From Bacteroidales bacterium (lineage in GTDB: Bacteria > Bacteroidota > Bacteroidia > Bacteroidales > SMBSF39), in contig JAIOSH010000412.1 in the NCBI GenBank assembly GCA_021107685.1, forward strand, positions 1 to 16,633: a stretch of DNA of 16,633 bases. The letters are read 5' to 3'. The notes beneath the pieces are model-generated. The model made no database searches. It was not told the origin of the DNA and saw only the letters and a program-made list of their open reading frames with translations. Positions 7,370-15,025 of this stretch are shown here, one piece after another. The position numbers and the translations under genes were made by a program. Positions within the stretch are counted from its first letter, which is position 1, and each line of letters opens with the position of its first letter.

Positions 7370-8408
7370 TTATTATCTCGTTTGAGAAGTAATCTTTTTT
7401 TGCCTTTTTGCCAATAATTTTCTTATAATTAATTGGTGAAACTCCTTTACCACCGGTTCTTTTTGCTACAATATTTTCTTCAGTGAAAATTTCGCCTTTT
7501 TTAATAAAATGCAAAGCTACTAAAGATTTTTGCAAAGATAATCTTGTTTTTTCTTCATCTTTAGTAGGTGCTTTAATATTTGATCCAAGATATTTTTCTG
7601 CTTTCCTGATTTCAAGAACAAATTCTTTTAATTCATTTGGTGATAAAGAGGCTTTATGATCAGGACCTGAAGAATTTTTACTGTAAGTAAAGTGTTTTTC
7701 AACAACAACTACACCCAAAGGAATGGCATAAGGTGCTGCCCCAATACCTTTTGAATGATCGGAGTAACCAACTAAAATGTTAAATTTATTCTTATATGTG
7801 TTAATTACATTTAAATTAGCTTCTTCATCTTTTATTGGATAATTTGCAGTACATTGTAAAAGAACTACATCTTGATTATATAGATGTATTTGTTTTAATG
7901 CAATTTCAATTTCAGATAGAAAACACATACCTGTTGATAAAAAAACCGGTTTTCCCTTTTTTGCAATTTTTTTTAAAAACAAAAGATTTGTTGTGTCTGT
8001 AGAAGCAACTTTATATGCCGGCAAATTTAATACGTCTAATTCATTTAAACTTTCTTCATCAAATGGAGTAGTTAAAAATATTATCTGTTTTTTTCTACAA
8101 TAATTAAGCAATTCAATATTTTGTTCTTTTGTAATTTCAAGTTTCTTAAGCATATCATATTGTGATTCGGAATGTTTTGTTGTTTTTTCTTGATAAAGTG
8201 CTTTTCTAACATTTTTTAGAATCAGATTTTCTGTTTTGAATGCCTGAAACTTCACAGCATTGGCTCCTGCCTCTACAGCAGTATCAATTAATTTTTTAGC
8301 AATATTAATATCCCCATTATGGTTTACTCCTGCTTCTGCAATAATAAAAACAGGATTATTTTTGCTAATTTTATAATTTCCGACTATAATTTTATGATTG
8401 AAATTCAT
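7362..8408 (-). CDS. neuB: NeuB-type N-acetylneuraminate / nonulosonate synthase
   Basis: Condenses phosphoenolpyruvate with an N-acylated hexose (ManNAc for sialic acid) to give a nine-carbon nonulosonic acid. 348 aa, full length, closest in size to Neu5Ac synthases. Seen: the TIM-barrel domain with I-A-E-A-G-V-N-H-N-G-D (23-33), V-K-F-Q-A-F (52-57), T-T-P-F-D-E-E-S (113-120), Y-K-V-A-S-T-D (132-138), L-S-T-G-M (157-161), L-Q-C-T-A-N-Y-P (184-191), G-Y-S-D-H-S (214-219) and V-E-K-H-F-T (236-241); His218 and His239 correspond to the metal ligands. G-P-D-H-K-A-S-L follows (248-255). The C-terminal antifreeze-like (SAF) domain (about 290-348) includes K-R-T-G-G-K-G-V-S-P (316-325), the arm that covers the partner's active site in the dimer. 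First gene after a 117-bp gap, so probably first of a transcription unit. Which aldose it takes is unknown. Confidence 0.92.
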   Translation of the reverse strand: MNFNHKIIVGNYKISKNNPVFIIAEAGVNHNGDINIAKKLIDTAVEAGANAVKFQAFKTENLILKNVRKALYQEKTTKHSESQYDMLKKLEITKEQNIELLNYCRKKQIIFLTTPFDEESLNELDVLNLPAYKVASTDTTNLLFLKKIAKKGKPVFLSTGMCFLSEIEIALKQIHLYNQDVVLLQCTANYPIKDEEANLNVINTYKNKFNILVGYSDHSKGIGAAPYAIPLGVVVVEKHFTYSKNSSGPDHKASLSPNELKEFVLEIRKAEKYLGSNIKAPTKDEEKTRLSLQKSLVALHFIKKGEIFTEENIVAKRTGGKGVSPINYKKIIGKKAKKDYFSNEIINE

Positions 8409-8441
8409 TTAATTAAAATTTAGACAGTCTCTAATATTAAT

Positions 8442-8449
8442 CAAAATTA
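8442..8449 (-). promoter_or_regulatory. Candidate Bacteroidota -7 box upstream of neuB
   Basis: The 117-bp gap 8409-8525 is the only sizeable non-coding space in the minus-strand block. On the minus strand it contains TAATTTTG, a match to the Bacteroidota -7 consensus TAnnTTTG, which would start a transcript about 27 nt before the neuB ATG. No TTTG lies at the expected distance upstream; the nearest is only 11 bp away. In AT-rich DNA such matches arise by chance, so this is weak. No terminator hairpin for the upstream gene is seen in the gap. Confidence 0.3.
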
Positions 8450-8525
8450 TTGCTAAATTACAAAATCCATAATAACTGAATTTAAAAAATTATATTAAAT
8501 AAATCATCATATTGCGATTTATGAC

Positions 8526-10364
8526 TTAATTATTACAACTTTTAATAATATTAAAACATCTCATGCTTGCGTTACCATCAATTCTATAAGCATATTGCTC
8601 AATAAATTTTTTATAAGCTTCGTTGTCAATTTTCAAATCCTTAAATATTATTTTATTAATAAATAATGTTAGGCTTTTTTTATCGGTAGCTTGGAAGGCC
8701 ACGCCTAATTTGTAATAATTTAATAAATCTTGTTTGTGATAATCAAGAATTATAAGTGGTTTATCAAAATATATTGCTTCACTGCCAACTGTAGAATAAC
8801 AAGTTATTATTAAAGAACTAATGGATAATAATAAATATAGATCAACAGAATATAATATTTTATAGTTTAAGCAACCAGTACTTTTAGCTATATCATTATA
8901 AAAATCAAAATCATTTTTTTCTGCCGGATGTAATTTAATAATTAAGAATGCTTTTTTATTATTCATTACAGATTTAAAAACATCAGAAGCCGCTTTTATT
9001 CTTAATTCTGAATCAGGTTGTGGTTGTGTTGCAAAAACTACAATTTTTTTAGATATATCTATTTCTTTAAAAATTTGTGAAGTGTCAATTTTTTTAAATT
9101 TTGAAATAATATCTGTCCGAAGCTGACCAGTAACAAATATTGACGAGGATGGATAATTAGATGTTTGAGTTAAAAAATTCTTATAATATTCACCCCATAC
9201 AAGTGTGAAATCTGCCATTGCTTTTTTTTCAGCATCTTTTTTTGTGTATCTATAGGATATTAATAAATCATATATATTCCCATGCTGAATCCCAATAGTC
9301 TTAATTCCGTAAAACTTTGCAGCATCAAAAATGCTTTTTACCGAAGGACTGTTTTCATCAATGGAAGTTATTGAAATGAATTTGTTTTTCGTGAAAAAGT
9401 TCTTGTAAGCAAGGTACTTAAAAATAAAATACAAACTTGATTTGTGAAGCGAAATAAAATGATTTATAACAGCATCTTCGATTGGATCAAGATTTCCGGA
9501 TTGAATTTTACTATACGAAGCACGTATATCTCTTGATGTTTTTTTTAGTTTTTTACGAATGCCTGAATTCAGGAATGCTTTAATTAAAATATATTCTCCA
9601 AATATTCTTTTACGTTTTTTTTTAGGATTAAAAAAATATTCTTTTTTTAATTTGAAAAAATGAGGATTGTCAAATTTAGGTATCTCAACTTCACTTATTA
9701 CTAAAAACTCTTTATCAATTTTTTCAAGCAAATAGAATAGATAATAATTATCCTTTTCTTCTTTCAAAGTTGAGAAATTAATTATTGTCTGCCTTTCCGA
9801 ACGATCAACAATAAGATACTTTTTATTTTTTATTGTTTTAAAAATTCCAATTAAAAAACGGATAAAAGCAAATATAAAATAATTAATTACTGAAATATAA
9901 TTAATTTTTTTTCTGTTATTTAAATTATCATTAACAAGTAAAACATTTTTCGGTATTTCTTTATAATTCTTTAAAAAAATATTTGAAGTATAATAAATTA
10001 CTTCTTCATAATTTTTTGAGAAATATTCAACTTCAGCTATTTTGTAATATAAATTTCTAACAAAAAAATAAGTCCTGAATTTATGATAATACCAAATACT
10101 TGAATTATTAAAAGCCAGCCAGTCGCTAATGGATTTGCCATCAATAGTTTTATCACCAAAAGCTAAAATTTTATCTAAAATATCATAATTTATTTTTCGT
10201 TTTATGTCAGGGTCAAGTTCAAAAATTTTTGGATTATATTTTGAAAATTCAGGAATTGAATCAATACAAACAAATAAATCATATTTGTCTTTTCCATCAA
10301 TTAATCTCTGAATTTTAAAAATTTCAGAATCGCTTAATTTTCTTTTAATTACTATAGCTTTCAT
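8526..10364 (-). CDS. Putative GT-B surface-glycan glycosyltransferase, 612 aa
   Basis: No exact family recognised. The C-terminal half (about 325-612) reads as a GT-B nucleotide-sugar domain like those of capsule, polysialyl and polyol-phosphate transferases: T-I-G-I-Q-H-G-N (356-363), L-V-W-G-E-Y (388-393), V-T-G-Q-L-R-T-D (411-418), an HP motif I-I-K-L-H-P (475-480), S-T-V-G-S-E-A (524-530) and D-K-P-L-I-I-L-D (534-541), with R-I-D-G-N-A-S (594-600) near the end. HP plus the Ser/Thr-rich segment is what CMP-sugar transferases use to hold CMP, so a nonulosonate transferase is possible. The N-terminal half (1-320) is less familiar: W-Y-Y-H-K-F-R (91-97), a hydrophobic stretch about 156-175 that may lie in or on the membrane, and a very basic segment (247-275). 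Its start overlaps the flippase stop (ATGA). Two-domain architecture and donor are inferred. Confidence 0.7.
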   Translation of the reverse strand: MKAIVIKRKLSDSEIFKIQRLIDGKDKYDLFVCIDSIPEFSKYNPKIFELDPDIKRKINYDILDKILAFGDKTIDGKSISDWLAFNNSSIWYYHKFRTYFFVRNLYYKIAEVEYFSKNYEEVIYYTSNIFLKNYKEIPKNVLLVNDNLNNRKKINYISVINYFIFAFIRFLIGIFKTIKNKKYLIVDRSERQTIINFSTLKEEKDNYYLFYLLEKIDKEFLVISEVEIPKFDNPHFFKLKKEYFFNPKKKRKRIFGEYILIKAFLNSGIRKKLKKTSRDIRASYSKIQSGNLDPIEDAVINHFISLHKSSLYFIFKYLAYKNFFTKNKFISITSIDENSPSVKSIFDAAKFYGIKTIGIQHGNIYDLLISYRYTKKDAEKKAMADFTLVWGEYYKNFLTQTSNYPSSSIFVTGQLRTDIISKFKKIDTSQIFKEIDISKKIVVFATQPQPDSELRIKAASDVFKSVMNNKKAFLIIKLHPAEKNDFDFYNDIAKSTGCLNYKILYSVDLYLLLSISSLIITCYSTVGSEAIYFDKPLIILDYHKQDLLNYYKLGVAFQATDKKSLTLFINKIIFKDLKIDNEAYKKFIEQYAYRIDGNASMRCFNIIKSCNN

Positions 10365-11809
10365 TTTCTGATAAAAATACCTTTAATCTCTTTTCTGTAA
10401 AGTGAAAATAAACTTAAAAAAATTGTAAGAACTATAATTGAAGATGTGATATATGGATTTATATCAAAAATATTTTTAAGTATTTCCAATATTACAGCGA
10501 TCAATATAATTGCAATTGGGAAAAACAAAATTTTATTTAAGTTCCAGTTTAGCGGCATAATTTTTTGTTGATAAATGAATGCACCTATCATTTGGATAAA
10601 ATAAGAAACCAAAATGGCAATTATAGCTCCGTATTCTTTTAATATCGGGACAAGTAAAAAATTTAACAATAAATTGATAATTAAAACAAATAAATTAAGA
10701 TAAAGAAAAAACCGGGTTTTCTTTAAAAAATAAATTGTTAACGAAAATATTATGTATTGTGTACGTATTAAAATTGTCATAAAAAGTATAGAAATTAAAC
10801 CGGTGGCAAGTTGTAATTTCGTTTCAAAGAATATAGTTAAAAATAGCATAACAGGAATAATCGCCACAGCAACAATTATTTGGGTTTGTGCTAAAAGTAT
10901 ATTGTATAATTGTTTAATTTGTTCCCTGTTCTTTTGGATACCATCCTTCATAAACCGGTAAATCTCAGGTTGTGTAGCTCCTAGTATTCCTTGCAAAATC
11001 ATTTGCATTCCCAAAACAAATCTAATAGCTGTGTCGTAAATTCCTAATTCAATCTGAAAATCATAAAGTTTTAAAAAATACCTGTCTGCATACATTAAGC
11101 CCCAGGCAATAATTCCATATTGAAATAAAGGTCTTGCAAATTTATATACAGATGACATAAATTTCCTGTCGTATCTAATTCCTGATTTGTAGAAAGTATA
11201 TCCTAAAATTGTGATTGCAGTTATTCCTGTTCCTATACATGTACCGTAAACATATCCGATAAAACTCATCTCATAAAAAAATAACATATAAACCTGTATT
11301 CCTGTACGAAGAATACCAAGAATTACATTAAGTAAGATATACCTGATTACTTTTTTTTCGTTTCTATATAGAGTAGCGGCAGTAATATTTATTGCCCTGT
11401 TAATTCCAATGATTATTGAGGCATAACCATAAGATGAAAAATCCTGTAGTTCCTTTTGAGGGAAGATTTTGCCGATATAATTGCTGAAAATTACAGCAAT
11501 TCCTAAAATCACTAATCCTCTGAATAAGATTGAAGTAAATATACCGGATACAAGTTTATTATATCCTGTTTTATCATTCATATAGTCATAATAGAATCTT
11601 GATATTGCATTTCCCATAGAATACATGGCTATTGTAAAAGCCAGTACAGTAATAGATTCCGTAATTGCAAGGTGGGAGAAAGCTGTAGCATTCAATCTGT
11701 CAGTGCCTTCAATAAGAGGTAATACAATGATTTGAAGTACAGCAGGAAATGCTGCTACAAGGACATATATTACAGAAAGTTTGAAATATTCTTTTAGATT
11801 GAGTTTCAT
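10361..11809 (-). CDS. wzx: Wzx-type polysaccharide flippase (MOP superfamily)
   Basis: Inner-membrane protein of 482 aa that should move lipid-linked glycan units from the cytoplasmic to the periplasmic face. Nearly the whole length is hydrophobic helices separated by short basic loops, consistent with the 12-14 transmembrane segments of the MATE-like Polysacc_synt family: examples are about 11-32, 88-108, 150-178, 180-205, 305-330, 366-392 and 430-470. Charged positions typical of Wzx sit near the helices, e.g. I-S-R-F-Y-Y-D-Y (69-76) and M-Y-A-D-R-Y-F-L (239-246). No hallmark of a Wzy polymerase or ligase is present. It follows the GH3 fusion by 28 bp and overlaps the next gene by 4 bp. 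Substrate specificity cannot be read from the sequence; the genes next to it suggest a unit containing perosamine and/or a nonulosonic acid. Confidence 0.9.
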   Translation of the reverse strand: MKLNLKEYFKLSVIYVLVAAFPAVLQIIVLPLIEGTDRLNATAFSHLAITESITVLAFTIAMYSMGNAISRFYYDYMNDKTGYNKLVSGIFTSILFRGLVILGIAVIFSNYIGKIFPQKELQDFSSYGYASIIIGINRAINITAATLYRNEKKVIRYILLNVILGILRTGIQVYMLFFYEMSFIGYVYGTCIGTGITAITILGYTFYKSGIRYDRKFMSSVYKFARPLFQYGIIAWGLMYADRYFLKLYDFQIELGIYDTAIRFVLGMQMILQGILGATQPEIYRFMKDGIQKNREQIKQLYNILLAQTQIIVAVAIIPVMLFLTIFFETKLQLATGLISILFMTILIRTQYIIFSLTIYFLKKTRFFLYLNLFVLIINLLLNFLLVPILKEYGAIIAILVSYFIQMIGAFIYQQKIMPLNWNLNKILFFPIAIILIAVILEILKNIFDINPYITSSIIVLTIFLSLFSLYRKEIKGIFIRK

Positions 11810-11837
11810 TAATAATTTAGCTTAACTTATATTAAGA

Positions 11838-14810
11838 CTATTTTTTTGTTAAATTATTATGATTTTTAGCTTTTTTTATTGCCTGATAAATCACCTTCTG
11901 AATATTAGTGCGAATATTCATGTCTATTAGTTTTGTATTTGAAACATCGGGATGAATACGGTTTGAAAGAAAAATATAAATCAAATTTTCTTCAGGGTCA
12001 GCCCATGCATAGGTTCCTGTAAATCCACTATGACCAAAACTTTTATTTGAAACGCTTTTACATGTTGGTCCCTCTTCTTTATTGTCAGTTAAAGGCTTAT
12101 CAAAGCCAATGCCTCTCCTGTTATCATTTAACGGAAATTGACGTTTGGTAAATTCTTTTACAGTTGAAGAATCAATATATCTATTATCAGCATATTCTCC
12201 GTTTTGTAATAACATTTGCATAATAACCGCCATATCATTAGCATTTGAAAACAAACCGGCATGACCCGAAACACCTCCAAGCATGGCTGCACCAGGATCG
12301 TGTACATCGCCGTGTATTAGTTGTTTTCGGAAAAAAGTATCATTTTCAGTAGGGATAATTTCTGATAAGCTAAATTTATTGCGGGGATGAAAACACATTC
12401 TTGTTAAATTAAGTGGTAAATAAAAATTATCTTTAACATAAATTTCAAAAGGTTGATTAGTAACATTTTCAATAATTTTCATCAAATAATAGAACCCTAA
12501 ATCACTGTATTTATATTCATTTTTTTTTCTTAAGGGTGATTTAATAATACTGTCAAATAATGTGTAAGAATAATTTTTTTGTATGTAAATATTTTCAGCT
12601 ACCCTATAAGGGAAATTTTCTGTAATAACATTATTATAAATTGTTGAATTAAGCTTTCCGTCAATTATAGTATTTAAATAAAATGGTATCCATGTTTCAA
12701 GTTTTGCCTGATGTGTCATTAAATCCCTGATAATAATATTTTCTTTATTACTACCTTTTAGATAAGGAAGATATTCTACTAATTCTTGATCAATATCAAT
12801 TTTATCTTCGTCGGAAAGTTTCATTATTGATAGAGTTGTAGCAGCAATTTTTGTCAAAGATGCAAGGTCGTAAAGATCAGTATTTTTAACTTTAGATTTT
12901 TGGGCATAAGTATGATAACCAAATGATTTATTATAAATTACTTTTCCTTCTTTAACTATCATTATCTGGCAACCTGGATAGGTTTTATTATCAATAGCAG
13001 ATAGAGCGATAGAATCAACAGGATTTAAATCTTTCGATGAAATACCGGCTTCTTCGGGTATTGAATATTTCAACTTTCCATTTTCCGAAGTTTCAAAACC
13101 TGTGTTAATAGGAAAATCAGCAGATGCAGAAACAGGTAATTTACCCTTAGCACTTAGACTTCCAAATATTATTTGAGCTGAAACCTCTTCGGAAATTTTA
13201 TTATCCTGATATGAAATTATTATTGCTTCAATGTTTTTTGTGTCATCAAAATATGCAATAGAATATGGATTTGCGAAAATGTCAAGAATTACTTTTGTAT
13301 TATTTTTAAGCGTTTTGATAAAATCAATGTTTTTCTGACTAATTCCAAAATTTTTATTTGCAAAAATATTAGTATTATGAATACCAGCAATAACTAAGTC
13401 GTATTTGGATAATTGTTTTAAAAGTGATATTATTTCTTCATTTGAAGGTTCTTTTGAAAGTATATAATTATCTATCAAAGCATAATTTTCAAACATTTCC
13501 TGAAAATTTGTTATACTTGTAGCACCTATCGAAACTGATGCTAATTTTAATGTATCAAAATTTTTTAAAGGTAAAATATCATTATTATTTTTTATAATTG
13601 TAATGGCTGATTCATAGAGTTTTCGATTAATTACTGCACAGTTTGAATTATTAATATCGTTATATAAATTCTCTATTTTTATTGGTTTGTATTCAGATAG
13701 ACCAAGGATATGTTTATAAGTTAGTATTTTTTTACATTTTTCATCAATTTCCGATTGTGTGATAATTCCTTTATCAATGGCTGATTTAATTCTTTTTATT
13801 GCCATAGGAAGATCTTGCGGTAATAATAAAATATCGTTTCCCGCCATTAAAGCTTTTACTTCAATATCTCCGGGTTTATAATATTTAGTAACACCCTTCA
13901 TATCAAGAGCATCAGTAAATATTAAACCGTTAAATTTCATTTCATTTTTTAAAAGCTGTGTAACAACTGGTTTCGAGAGTGTAGTTGGAGTATTTTCTAT
14001 TGCATCATAAGCAGGAATATAGAGATGAGCTACCATAATACCTCTTAGACCTGTTTTTATCAATTCTTGAAAAGGATAAAGTTCAATTGTATCCAATCTT
14101 TCTGTTGAATGATTTATTACCGGTAATGTCAGGTGAGAATCTGAATCTGTATCCCCATGTCCTGGAAAATGTTTTGCAGTTGCCAAAATACCATTATCCT
14201 GCAATCCTTTCATATATACGATACCTTTTTTTGCAACATTATATTTGTCTTCACCGAACGAACGGCTGTTTATTACAGGGTTATCAGGATTGCAGTTTAC
14301 ATCAATTACAGGAGCAAAATTTATATTAATACCCATACATTTACATTGCCTCGCTATTTCGCAACTCATCTCATATATCAGGCTATCATTCTGAATTGCA
14401 CCCAAAGTCATCTCGAAAGGAAATGAATAAGTACTGTCTAAACGCATACCAAGACCCCATTCGGCATCAATGGCAATGAATAAAGGTGTTTTTGCAATAC
14501 TTTGATATTCATTAGTGAATTTTGCCTGACAAACAGGACTTCCCTGGAAAAAGCAAAGACCACCAATATTGAAATTTTCTATTAATTTGATTATGCCTTT
14601 ATAATATGACTGTTTTTTACTTGAATATGCTCTTACAATGAATAATTGAGCAATTTTTTCTTCATCTGTCAAAGAATTGAAAACCGAATCAACCCACAAT
14701 GTGTCAGAAGGATCATTAAAAAAATTTAAATTTGATGCTTTACATTCAACAATATTTGATGTAAATAATATTGTAATAATGAATACAAAATAACCGAATT
14801 GTCTTTGCAT
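11838..14810 (-). CDS. Secreted GH3 beta-N-acetylglucosaminidase fused to a beta-lactamase-fold serine hydrolase
   Basis: 990 aa, exported. Residues 1-25 form a Sec signal; Cys23 follows I-V-E, a poor lipobox, so lipidation is uncertain. Residues about 40-370 are a NagZ-like GH3 domain: K-H-F-P-G-H-G-D-T-D-S-D-S-H (213-226) gives the Asp224/His226 dyad characteristic of N-acetylglucosaminidases, and F-T-D-A-L-D-M-K (298-305) holds the nucleophile Asp300. A GH3 C-terminal alpha/beta domain follows (about 395-565). Residues about 585-975 are a class-C-type beta-lactamase/esterase domain with S-L-T-K (Ser651, Lys654), Y-S-D (768-770) as the Tyr motif and G-H-S-G-F-T-G (926-932) as the third box. 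Both catalytic sets are intact. The fusion is known in Bacteroidota and probably acts on cell-wall muropeptides in the periplasm. The gene lies 28 bp upstream of the flippase, so it may be cotranscribed with the glycan genes. Confidence 0.93.
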   Translation of the reverse strand: MQRQFGYFVFIITILFTSNIVECKASNLNFFNDPSDTLWVDSVFNSLTDEEKIAQLFIVRAYSSKKQSYYKGIIKLIENFNIGGLCFFQGSPVCQAKFTNEYQSIAKTPLFIAIDAEWGLGMRLDSTYSFPFEMTLGAIQNDSLIYEMSCEIARQCKCMGININFAPVIDVNCNPDNPVINSRSFGEDKYNVAKKGIVYMKGLQDNGILATAKHFPGHGDTDSDSHLTLPVINHSTERLDTIELYPFQELIKTGLRGIMVAHLYIPAYDAIENTPTTLSKPVVTQLLKNEMKFNGLIFTDALDMKGVTKYYKPGDIEVKALMAGNDILLLPQDLPMAIKRIKSAIDKGIITQSEIDEKCKKILTYKHILGLSEYKPIKIENLYNDINNSNCAVINRKLYESAITIIKNNNDILPLKNFDTLKLASVSIGATSITNFQEMFENYALIDNYILSKEPSNEEIISLLKQLSKYDLVIAGIHNTNIFANKNFGISQKNIDFIKTLKNNTKVILDIFANPYSIAYFDDTKNIEAIIISYQDNKISEEVSAQIIFGSLSAKGKLPVSASADFPINTGFETSENGKLKYSIPEEAGISSKDLNPVDSIALSAIDNKTYPGCQIMIVKEGKVIYNKSFGYHTYAQKSKVKNTDLYDLASLTKIAATTLSIMKLSDEDKIDIDQELVEYLPYLKGSNKENIIIRDLMTHQAKLETWIPFYLNTIIDGKLNSTIYNNVITENFPYRVAENIYIQKNYSYTLFDSIIKSPLRKKNEYKYSDLGFYYLMKIIENVTNQPFEIYVKDNFYLPLNLTRMCFHPRNKFSLSEIIPTENDTFFRKQLIHGDVHDPGAAMLGGVSGHAGLFSNANDMAVIMQMLLQNGEYADNRYIDSSTVKEFTKRQFPLNDNRRGIGFDKPLTDNKEEGPTCKSVSNKSFGHSGFTGTYAWADPEENLIYIFLSNRIHPDVSNTKLIDMNIRTNIQKVIYQAIKKAKNHNNLTKK

Positions 14811-15025
14811 TGGGATAATGTTATTTTTTTTGGATAAAAATAGATAATTTATTTAACGTTCTTATTTATATATAATAAATTTCCTAACAATAGATTGTTT
14901 ATATTATTTTTTATATTATCAAAAATTGGCATTTTTCAAAAATACCCAAAAATTGTCATAAAATAATATACTTTTGGTTAAAAAAAACAGTTATAATAAT
15001 TGCTGAAACCTAAAAATTTTACATT
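14811..15025. promoter_or_regulatory. Divergent intergenic region with two candidate -7 boxes
   Basis: This 215-bp AT-rich region separates the GH3 fusion (-) from the VWA gene (+). Matches to the Bacteroidota -7 consensus TAnnTTTG occur on both strands: TACTTTTG at 14969-14976 (+), about 50 nt before the VWA start, and TATTTTTG at 14937-14944 read on the minus strand, about 127 nt before the GH3 start. Neither has a clear TTTG at the normal upstream spacing. No small ORF, RNA gene or operator-like palindrome was recognised. Confidence 0.35.

Noticed and set aside
11821..11836. CTTAA/TTAAG hairpin between the GH3 fusion and the flippase as a terminator
   Set aside because: The stem is only five AT-rich pairs, and in the direction of transcription it is not followed by a T-run.
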